This document shows, piece after piece, positions 42,387-49,310 of a stretch of DNA of 64,000 nucleotides; position 1 is the stretch's first letter; every line of letters starts with the position of its first letter. The DNA is from Pseudonocardia cypriaca (GTDB lineage: Bacteria; Actinomycetota; Actinomycetes; Mycobacteriales; Pseudonocardiaceae): positions 682,001 to 746,000 of the forward strand of contig NZ_VFPH01000002.1 in assembly GCF_006717045.1 (NCBI RefSeq), read 5' to 3'. The position numbers and the translations under genes are program-made. The notes beneath the pieces are model-generated. The model was not told where the DNA came from. It worked only from the letters and a program-made list of their open reading frames with translations, and searched no databases.

Positions 42387-43706
42387 ATGGCGACCACCGA
42401 CCTGGCCGCGCGGGCCGAGGCCGACGGGGTGCGGTTCCTGCTCGCGCTGTTCGTCGACCTCGCGGGCAAGCCGTGCGCCAAGCTCGTGCCCGTCGAGGCG
42501 GCCACCGAGCTGCAGCACGAGGGCGTCGGGTTCGCCGGCTACGCCGTCGGGGCGATCGGTCAGGTGCCGAGCGACCCCGACCTGATCGCCATCCCGGATC
42601 TCGCGAGCTACACGCCGCTGCCGTGGGTGCGCGATGACCTGGCGCTGGTGCATTGCGACCCCCACGTCGAAGGCGAGCCGTGGCACTTCGCGCCGCGGGT
42701 CGTGCTCAAGAAGCTCATCGCCGAGGCCGCCGCGCGCGACGTCGCGCTGTTCGCGGGCGCCGAAGTGGAGTACTTCCTCGTCCGGCGCGACGACACGGGC
42801 CGGCTGGTACCCGCCGACGCCAAGGACGACGCCGCCCGGCCCTGCTACGACGCCCGCGGCCTGACCCGCATGTACGAGCACCTCACCGGGGTGTCGGCGG
42901 CGATGAACGCGCTGGGCTGGGGCAACTACGCCAACGACCACGAGGACGCGAACGGCCAGTTCGAGCAGAACTTCGCCTACGCCGACGCCCTGACCACAGC
43001 CGACCGGGTGATCACCGCCCGCTACCTGATCTCGGTGCTCGCCGAGCAGCGCGGGATGATCGCGACCTTCATGCCCAAGCCGTTCGCCGACCGCACCGGC
43101 TCCGGGATGCACCTGCACCTGTCGCTGTGGCGCGACGGTGCCGCGCTCTTCCCCGACGCGGGCGACCCGCGCGGGTTCGGGCTGGCCCCGCTGGCGTACC
43201 AGTTCCTGGCCGGGATCCTCGACCACGCCCCCGGCCTGCAGGCCGTGCTCGCGCCGACGGTGAACTCCTACAAGCGCACCGGGGCGACCTCCACCCGCTC
43301 CGGCGCCACCTGGTCGCCGCGGCGCGCCACGTACGGCGGTAACGACCGCACCCACTTCGTCCGCATACCCGACCAGCACCGGATCGAGCTGCGCGGCGGC
43401 GACGGCTCGGCCAACCCGTACCTCGCGGTGGCCGCGGTGCTCGCCGCGGGCCTCGACGGGATCGACCGCGACCTCGACCCCGGCGACCCCGGCACGAGCG
43501 CGGACACACTCCCCCGGCCCGAGCTTCCACCCACGCTGCTGCACGCGGCCGACGCGCTCGCCGCCGACAAGGTCGTCTCGGCCGCCCTGGACGCCGCGGG
43601 CCCGGGCGTCGCCGAGTACTTCACCGCCCTGAAGCGGGAGGAGTTCTTCGACTGGCACGGCACGGTCGGCTCGTGGGAGCACGACCGCTACCTGACCGCC
43701 TTCTAG
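42387..43706 (+). CDS. gmaS: Type III glutamate-ammonia ligase, gamma-glutamylmethylamide synthetase-like
   Basis: The protein has 439 residues of the glutamine synthetase fold. GAEVEYFLVRRDD, NYANDHEDANGQFEQNFAYA, GSGMHLHLSLW and PTVNSYKRTGATSTRSGATW are the glutamate/ATP/metal blocks. Followed by the three mgs-like genes it is best read as the enzyme joining methylamine (or another small amine) to glutamate with ATP. A housekeeping ammonia role is less likely in this context. GAGGGG precedes the ATG. Confidence 0.8.
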   Translation: MATTDLAARAEADGVRFLLALFVDLAGKPCAKLVPVEAATELQHEGVGFAGYAVGAIGQVPSDPDLIAIPDLASYTPLPWVRDDLALVHCDPHVEGEPWHFAPRVVLKKLIAEAAARDVALFAGAEVEYFLVRRDDTGRLVPADAKDDAARPCYDARGLTRMYEHLTGVSAAMNALGWGNYANDHEDANGQFEQNFAYADALTTADRVITARYLISVLAEQRGMIATFMPKPFADRTGSGMHLHLSLWRDGAALFPDAGDPRGFGLAPLAYQFLAGILDHAPGLQAVLAPTVNSYKRTGATSTRSGATWSPRRATYGGNDRTHFVRIPDQHRIELRGGDGSANPYLAVAAVLAAGLDGIDRDLDPGDPGTSADTLPRPELPPTLLHAADALAADKVVSAALDAAGPGVAEYFTALKREEFFDWHGTVGSWEHDRYLTAF

Positions 43707-43722
43707 GGAAAGGAGACGGCCC

Positions 43723-44595
43723 GTGTGCGGGATCGTCGGACTCCACCTGCGCGACCCAGCGCTGTACCCGCGGCTGGGCCGGCTGCTGGAGAGCATGCTG
43801 TGCCAGGTCGTCGAGCGCGGCCCGGACTCCGCGGGCGTCGCCGTCTACGGCGACCGCCGCCGCTGCCCGGAAGGGCACGCCGCGGTGTCGGTGCTCGACG
43901 CGCCGCCCGACCTCGCCGCCCGGCTGCCCGACGCGCTGGTTACGGCGGCGGGCGACACCACGGTCGTCGCCGCTCCGCTCTCCGTCGACGCCCTCGTCGA
44001 CGCGGTCCGGGCCGCCGCGCCGGATGTCACGGTGGTCGGCTCCGGCACCGACCTCACCGTGTACAAGGGCACCGGCCACCCGCGGGCGCTCGCCGCCACC
44101 TACGACCTGGCAAGCGCCGAGGGCTGGCAGGGCCTCGCCCACACCCGGATGGCCACCGAGTCGGCGGTCACCCCAGAGGGCTGCCACCCGTTCTCCGTCG
44201 GCCCGGACCAGTGCCTGGTGCACAACGGCTCGTTCGCCAACCACGCCACGATCCGCCGGGACCTGCGCCGCGACGGCGTCGTGTTCGACTCGGAGAACGA
44301 CTCCGAGGTCGGCGCGCGGTTCGTCGCGTCGCGGCTGGCGCAGGGCGAGGACCTGGACAAGGCGCTGCGGCTGCTCTGCGAGCGCTTCGACGGCTTCTAC
44401 ACCCTGCTCGTGACCAGCGCGGACGGGTTCGCCGTCGTCCGCGACGCGATCGCGTGCAAGCCGGCGATCATCGCCGAGACCACCGGATGGGTCGCGATGG
44501 CCTCGGAGTTCCGCGCGCTCGCCGAGCTGCCCGGCATCGAGGACGCACGGATCTACGAACCCGAGCCGGAGAAGGTGTACGCATGGGTGCGCTGA
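43723..44595 (+). CDS. mgsA: Class II glutamine amidotransferase subunit, N-methylglutamate synthase A-like
   Basis: The protein has 290 residues. The start is fixed because the nucleophile Cys must be residue 2 (MCGIVGLHLRD, from a GTG, with AAGGAG upstream). HTRMATESAVTPEGCHPFS and LVHNGSFANHATIRR are the standard Ntn glutaminase blocks. It corresponds to the GltB amidotransferase domain as a separate protein. In N-methylglutamate synthase it would release the methylamine part of gamma-glutamylmethylamide. It overlaps the next gene by 13 bases. Confidence 0.8.
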   Translation: MCGIVGLHLRDPALYPRLGRLLESMLCQVVERGPDSAGVAVYGDRRRCPEGHAAVSVLDAPPDLAARLPDALVTAAGDTTVVAAPLSVDALVDAVRAAAPDVTVVGSGTDLTVYKGTGHPRALAATYDLASAEGWQGLAHTRMATESAVTPEGCHPFSVGPDQCLVHNGSFANHATIRRDLRRDGVVFDSENDSEVGARFVASRLAQGEDLDKALRLLCERFDGFYTLLVTSADGFAVVRDAIACKPAIIAETTGWVAMASEFRALAELPGIEDARIYEPEPEKVYAWVR

Positions 44596-45254
44596 CGGTC
44601 GACCTGCAGGCATCCTCGGTTCGGGAGCTGAACGCCGAACTGCACACCCCCACTGCGACCTCCTACGAGGTGCTCGATCCCAAGGGCGCCCACGCGATCG
44701 CGGCGGGCGTCCACCACCCGATCGACGTCCAGGTCCGCGGGCACGCCGGCTACTACTGCGCCGGCATGAACGACGGTGGCGCGATCACCGTGCACGGCAG
44801 CGTCGGCACCGGCGTGGCGGAGAACATGATGTCCGGCACCGTACGGGTGCGCGGCGACGCCTCGCAGTCCGCGGGCGCGACCGCGCACGGCGGCCTCCTC
44901 GTGATCGAGGGTTCGGCGTCGATGCGGTGCGGCATCTCCATGAAGGGCGTCGACATCGTCGTTGGCGGCGACATCGGCCCGATGAGCGCGTTCATGGCCC
45001 AGGCAGGTCGGCTCGTCGTCTGCGGCGACGCCGGCGACGACCTCGGCGACTCGATCTACGAGGCGCGCATCTACGTGCGGGGCAAGGTCGGCTCCCTCGG
45101 CGCGGACTGCGTCGAGAAGCCGGTGCGCGACGAGCACCGGGCCGAGCTGGCCGAGCTGCTCGCCGCCGCGGGGCTGGATCACGAGCCGGGCGAGTTCCGC
45201 CGCTTCGGCTCGGCCCGGCGGCTCTACCACTTCGCCGCGCACAACACGTATTGA
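44583..45254 (+). CDS. mgsB: GXGXG-domain subunit, N-methylglutamate synthase B-like
   Basis: The protein has 223 residues. Repeated Gly-rich beta-helix turns are seen: AGYYCAGMNDGGAITVHGSV, GTVRVRGDASQSAGATAHGG, VDIVVGGDIGPMSAF and AGDDLGDSIYEARIYVRG. This is the C-terminal structural domain of large glutamate synthase (GltB) as a separate protein. It would hold the synthase complex together. The ATG lies inside the end of mgsA. Confidence 0.82.
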   Translation: MGALTVDLQASSVRELNAELHTPTATSYEVLDPKGAHAIAAGVHHPIDVQVRGHAGYYCAGMNDGGAITVHGSVGTGVAENMMSGTVRVRGDASQSAGATAHGGLLVIEGSASMRCGISMKGVDIVVGGDIGPMSAFMAQAGRLVVCGDAGDDLGDSIYEARIYVRGKVGSLGADCVEKPVRDEHRAELAELLAAAGLDHEPGEFRRFGSARRLYHFAAHNTY

Positions 45255-45262
45255 GGAGCCCG

Positions 45263-46606
45263 ATGACCGACCCTGCGCTCCGCGAGCAGCACCGATTCGA
45301 CTCGCTTCGCGAGTCGGCGACCTTCGACCGCGCCACCATCGCCGCCATCCAGAACGCCGCCGACACCGGCGTCTACGACATCCGCGGCTGGGGTGCGAAG
45401 CGCCGCGTGCCGCACTTCGACGACCTGCTGTTCCTCGGCGCCTCGATGTCCCGCTACCCCCTGGAGGGCTACCGGGAGCGCTGCGACACCGACGTCGTGC
45501 TCGGCGACCGGAACGCGAAGTACCCACTGCACCTCGACATCCCGGTGACGATCGCGGGGATGAGCTTCGGCGCCCTCTCCGCGCAGGCGAAGGAGGCGCT
45601 CGGACGGGGAGCCAGCGAGGTCGGCACCTCCACCACCACCGGCGACGGCGGCATGACTCCCGAGGAGCGCGGCCAGTCCAAGCACCTCGTCTACCAGTAC
45701 CTGCCCTCCCGCTACGGGATGAACCCTGCCGACCTGCGCAAGGCCGACGCCATCGAGATCGTCCTGGGCCAGGGCGCCAAGCCCGGCGGCGGCGGGATGC
45801 TCCTCGGCCAGAAGATCTCCGACCGGGTCGCCGCGATGCGCAGCCTGCCCGCCGGCATCGACCAGCGCTCCGCGTGCCGGCACCCGGACTGGACCGGCCC
45901 CGACGACCTCACGATCAAGATCCTCGAGCTGCGTGAGATCACCGACTGGGAGAAGCCGATCTACGTCAAGGTCGGCGCCACCCGCACCTACTACGACGTG
46001 AAGCTGGCCGTCGCCGCAGGTGCTGACGTCGTGGTCGTCGACGGGATGCAGGGCGGCACCGCCGCCACCCAGGAGGTGTTCATCGAGCACGTCGGCATCC
46101 CGACGCTCGCCGCGATCCCGCAGGCCGTGCAGGCGCTGCAGGAGCTGGGGCTGCACCGCACGGTCCAGCTGATCGTGTCCGGCGGTATCCGCACCGGCGC
46201 CGACGTCGCCAAGGCCATGGCCCTGGGCGCTGACGCGGTGGCGATCGGCACCGCCGCCCTGATCGCGCTGGGCGACAACCACCCCCGCCACGCCGCCGAG
46301 TACGAGCAGCTCGGCTCCGCCGCCGGCTTCTACGACGACTACCAGGACGGGCGCGACCCGGCCGGCATCACCACCCAGGACCCCGAGCTCGCCGCACGGC
46401 TCGACCCGGTCGAGGGCGGCCGCCGCCTCGCCAACTACCTGCGCGTGCTGACCATGGAGGCCCAAACCATCGCCCGGGCCTGCGGCAAGGCGCACGTGCA
46501 GCACCTCGAACCCGAGGACCTCGTCGCGCTCACCATCGAGGCCGCCGCGATGGCCCGCGTGCCGCTCGCCGGCACCGACTGGATCCCGGGGACGTCCGGT
46601 GGCTGA
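45263..46606 (+). CDS. mgsC: FMN-binding glutamate-synthase-like subunit, N-methylglutamate synthase C-like
   Basis: The protein has 447 residues. ITIAGMSFGALS-type block (VTIAGMSFGALSAQAKEAL), GDGGMTPEERGQSKHLVYQY, GQGAKPGGGGMLLG, VVVVDGMQGGTAATQ and VSGGIRTGADVAKAMALGAD are the FMN TIM-barrel blocks of the GltB synthase domain. It would transfer the released methylamine to 2-oxoglutarate and reduce the imine to N-methylglutamate. GAGGAG precedes the ATG, and the stop overlaps the FAD oxidase gene. Confidence 0.85.
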   Translation: MTDPALREQHRFDSLRESATFDRATIAAIQNAADTGVYDIRGWGAKRRVPHFDDLLFLGASMSRYPLEGYRERCDTDVVLGDRNAKYPLHLDIPVTIAGMSFGALSAQAKEALGRGASEVGTSTTTGDGGMTPEERGQSKHLVYQYLPSRYGMNPADLRKADAIEIVLGQGAKPGGGGMLLGQKISDRVAAMRSLPAGIDQRSACRHPDWTGPDDLTIKILELREITDWEKPIYVKVGATRTYYDVKLAVAAGADVVVVDGMQGGTAATQEVFIEHVGIPTLAAIPQAVQALQELGLHRTVQLIVSGGIRTGADVAKAMALGADAVAIGTAALIALGDNHPRHAAEYEQLGSAAGFYDDYQDGRDPAGITTQDPELAARLDPVEGGRRLANYLRVLTMEAQTIARACGKAHVQHLEPEDLVALTIEAAAMARVPLAGTDWIPGTSGG

Positions 46607-47777
46607 CGTGGTGATCGTCGGTGGCGGGATCGAGGGGTGCGCCGCCGCATGGGCGCTCGCCGAACGCGGCGTCACCGACGTTGTGATCGTCGAACGCGCC
46701 ACCGTCGGCTCCGGCGGCACCGGCAAGTCGTCCGGGGTGGTGCGCTGCCACTACGGCGTCTCCTCGCTCGCGGCGATGGCGAACGCCGCACTGGACGTCT
46801 TCGAGAACGCCGCCGAGATCCTCGGCGCGGACGTCGGGTTCCACCAGACCGGCTACGTCGTGGGCGTCGGCGAGCAGAACCTCGACGCGCTGCGTGCCTC
46901 CCTCGCGAACCAGCGGGCCGTCGGCGTGCGGACAGAGGAGATCGGCCACGCCGAGGTCCGCAGGCACTGGCCGACCGCGTACCTCGACGACTTCGCCGCG
47001 TTCGCCTGGGAGCCCAGGGGCGGGTACGGCGACGCGTACCAGACCGCGCAGGCATTCGCCGCCGCCGCCCGCCGCGCGGGGGTACGGCTGCGGCAGGGCA
47101 GCACGGTCACCGAGATCGTGGCCGAGAACGGACGGGCCACGGGGGCGCGGCTCGCGGACGGGTCAACGATCCCAGCCGGCGCCGTCGTCGTCGCCGCGGG
47201 CCCGTGGTCGGTGCCGCTGCTCGCCGCGCACGGCATCGACCTGCCGATCACGGTGCACCGCGAGCAGATCGTGCTCGTCGATCCCGGCGTCGACCTGGGG
47301 CCGGTCCCGGTGTTCTCCGACCTCGTGTCGCTGCAGTACGTGCGGCCGGAGGCGTCGGGCGAGATCCTCTTCGGCAACTCCGACCTCGCCGAGCTGGAGC
47401 CCGCCGACCCCGACCGCTACTCCAACCAGGCTTCCGAGGCGTTCCTCGACCTCGCCGTCGAGAAGGTCGGCACCCGGTTCCCCGGGCTGGAGAACGCCTC
47501 GGTCTCGTCGACGTATGCCGGCTGCTACGACGTCACCCCCGACTTCAACCCCGTCATCTCCCCGACCCCGGTCGACGGGCTCGTCGTGGCCGCCGGCTTC
47601 TCCGGGCACGGCTTCAAGATCTCCCCGTCGGTGGGGCGGCTGGTCGCGGACCTCGTGGTCGACGGGACGAGCTCCGACCCGCACGTCCCCGACTCGGACT
47701 TCCGGCTCTCCCGCTTCGCCGAGGGGGCGCTGCTGCGCAGCCCGCACCCCTACGTCGGGGCAGGCGAGATGCGCTGA
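46599..47777 (+). CDS. FAD-dependent amine oxidase (DAO / sarcosine oxidase-like)
   Basis: The protein has 392 residues from the overlapping GTG. VVIVGGGIEGCAAAWALAER is the FAD motif. SSGVVRCHYG, AGPWSVPLLAAHGIDLPI and AAGFSGHGFKISPSVGRLVA are typical of sarcosine oxidase beta/DadA-like DAO proteins. In this operon it is the only candidate for opening N-methylglutamate to glutamate plus formaldehyde. The four-subunit MgdABCD genes known from Proteobacteria are absent. Sarcosine or another secondary amine is the alternative substrate. Confidence 0.82.
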   Translation: MADVVIVGGGIEGCAAAWALAERGVTDVVIVERATVGSGGTGKSSGVVRCHYGVSSLAAMANAALDVFENAAEILGADVGFHQTGYVVGVGEQNLDALRASLANQRAVGVRTEEIGHAEVRRHWPTAYLDDFAAFAWEPRGGYGDAYQTAQAFAAAARRAGVRLRQGSTVTEIVAENGRATGARLADGSTIPAGAVVVAAGPWSVPLLAAHGIDLPITVHREQIVLVDPGVDLGPVPVFSDLVSLQYVRPEASGEILFGNSDLAELEPADPDRYSNQASEAFLDLAVEKVGTRFPGLENASVSSTYAGCYDVTPDFNPVISPTPVDGLVVAAGFSGHGFKISPSVGRLVADLVVDGTSSDPHVPDSDFRLSRFAEGALLRSPHPYVGAGEMR

Positions 47778-47799
47778 CGCGCCGGGAGAGGATGTGCAG

Positions 47800-48444
47800 A
47801 TGGCCGACACCATCGATCACGGCCCCGCCGCGCGCGAGATCGACCGGCCGGCCGCGCAGGAGGGCCGGCTCGAACGCGCGATCGCCGCGCAGGTGCGGCG
47901 GATCCGGCACGCATCGGGGGCGACCCTCGCCGAGCTCGCCGAGCGGACCGGGATCTCGAAGCCGATGCTGTCGAAGATCGAGAATGCGCAGACCTCCTGC
48001 AGTCTTACCACGCTCGCCCGGCTCGCCGACGCGCTCGACGTGCCGGTCACCACGCTGTTCCGCGGCGCCGACGCCCCGCGAGAGGCCGTGTTCACCCCCG
48101 CGGGGACCGGCGCCCGCATCGTGGCCCGCGGCACCCGTGTCGGCCACGACTACACCCTCCTCGGCGCGCTGCGCGGCCCGCACAAGCGCATGGAAGCCCA
48201 CCTCGTGACGCTCACCGAGCGCAGCGAGGAGTTCCCGCTCTTCGAGCACCCGGGCACGGAGCTGCTGTACATGCTGGAAGGCGAGATGGTCTACGGGCAC
48301 GGCGACTCGAGCTACACGATGCGCCCGGGTGACGCCCTGCAGCTCGACGGCGAGGGCACCCACGGCCCCCAGGCGCTGGTGCAACTGCCGATCCGGTTCC
48401 TCTCGGTGGTGGCCTACGGCGAGGTGCATGATCAGGTCCCATGA
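47800..48444 (+). CDS. XRE family regulator with C-terminal cupin
   Basis: The protein has 214 residues. The helix-turn-helix spans about residues 25-80 (GATLAELAERTGISKPMLSK, then LTTLARLADALDVPVTTLF). The cupin spans about 145-210 (LFEHPGTELLYMLEGEMVYG, then YTMRPGDALQLDGEGTHGPQ). Such proteins sense a small ligand and control amine or amino-acid catabolism. It is the last gene of the amine operon and probably its regulator. GAGAGG precedes the ATG; a GTG two codons upstream is possible. Confidence 0.87.
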   Translation: MADTIDHGPAAREIDRPAAQEGRLERAIAAQVRRIRHASGATLAELAERTGISKPMLSKIENAQTSCSLTTLARLADALDVPVTTLFRGADAPREAVFTPAGTGARIVARGTRVGHDYTLLGALRGPHKRMEAHLVTLTERSEEFPLFEHPGTELLYMLEGEMVYGHGDSSYTMRPGDALQLDGEGTHGPQALVQLPIRFLSVVAYGEVHDQVP

Positions 48445-48677
48445 AGGAGGGAAGGTTTTCGCACGCGTGCGGAAACCGCTCGGAAGCGGAAGGCCGCCCA
48501 ACACGTGCCCCAGAAGGCTTCTACCGACTCCCTGTCGCGCTCCGGGACACCATGGCGAAGTGGGACGCGGTACCGGACTAAAACCCGCAGGAGGTCGTGC
48601 CCAACCCCGAGTGCAACAAGCTGCTGGGCGAGCTGCTGACCCTGACGGCGACGGCATCCGGAGGCGCCTCGCGGTGA
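48441..48677 (+). pseudogene. Short frame with an internal TAA, coupled to the XRE gene
   Basis: The ATG overlaps the XRE stop (ATGA). The frame reads FYRLPVALRDTMAKWDAVPD up to a TAA at 48579-48581. It then continues in the same frame as NPQEVVPNPECNKLLGELLT to a TGA at 48675. Both halves look protein-like and in register. I recognise no family. It may be a decayed small gene, or two very short genes (a GTG with GGAGG before it follows the TAA). Confidence 0.4.
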
Positions 48678-48704
48678 TCGCCGGCCAGGTCGGCCGCCGC
48701 CGCG

Positions 48705-49184
48705 CTACGCGGTCGCGATCCGCTCCAGCAGTGGCGCCACGCGGTGCTCCACGAGCGTGCGCATGACGAGCGAGGTGGTGGTGCGCTCGACGCCCTCGGT
48801 GGCGAGCAGCTGTCCGGCGATCCGGTAGAGGTCGTCGGCGTCGCGGGCAGCGACGCGCACCAGCAGGTCGCTGGGCCCGGAGAGCCCGAGCACCTCGAGC
48901 ACCTCCGGCACCTCGCGCAGCGCGGCGGCGACCTCGGCGAGCAACCTCTGGGTCACCTGGACCATGACGAACGCGCTGAGCGGGCAGCCGAGCGCGGCCG
49001 GGTCGATCCGCCGCTCGAACGTCGTGACGACGCCCCGCGCCTCCAGCCCGGCGAGGCGCGCCTGCACGGTGTTGCGGGACAGTCCGGTGCGCTCGGCCAG
49101 CGCCAGGACGGTGGCCCGCGGGCTTTCGGCGAGCGCGAGCAGCAGCCGCGCGTCCGTGGCGTCGACGGTCTCCGGAGTGCGCAC
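48705..49184 (-). CDS. Lrp/AsnC family regulator
   Basis: The protein has 159 residues. The N-terminal helix-turn-helix is VLALAERTGLSRNTVQARLA, followed by a C-terminal ligand/dimer domain with EVLEVLGLSGPSDLLVRVAA. The GTG at 49184 is chosen because GGAGGGAG ends five bases upstream; an ATG at 49226 would lie inside the palindrome region. It diverges from the E1 gene over 126 bases holding a 15-base palindrome. It probably senses an amino acid or 2-oxo acid and controls E1. Confidence 0.88.
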   Translation of the reverse strand: MRTPETVDATDARLLLALAESPRATVLALAERTGLSRNTVQARLAGLEARGVVTTFERRIDPAALGCPLSAFVMVQVTQRLLAEVAAALREVPEVLEVLGLSGPSDLLVRVAARDADDLYRIAGQLLATEGVERTTTSLVMRTLVEHRVAPLLERIATA

Positions 49185-49219
49185 AATGACTCCCTCCGCT
49201 CCGGTCCTCCCACCGAGAT

Positions 49220-49234
49220 TGAGCATAGTGCTCA
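49220..49234. promoter_or_regulatory. Lrp-type palindrome in the divergent promoter
   Basis: TGAGCATAGTGCTCA has seven-base arms with one mismatch around a single centre base. It lies 36 bases upstream of the Lrp gene start and 77 bases upstream of the E1 gene start. Length and symmetry fit a Lrp/AsnC dimer site. Confidence 0.6.
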
Positions 49235-49310
49235 GGACGACCGGTGAGGGTTGCGCAGACTTCGCACCGATGCTGCCATCGGAGTGCAGAGTGGCACGAG
49301 GAGGATCCTG

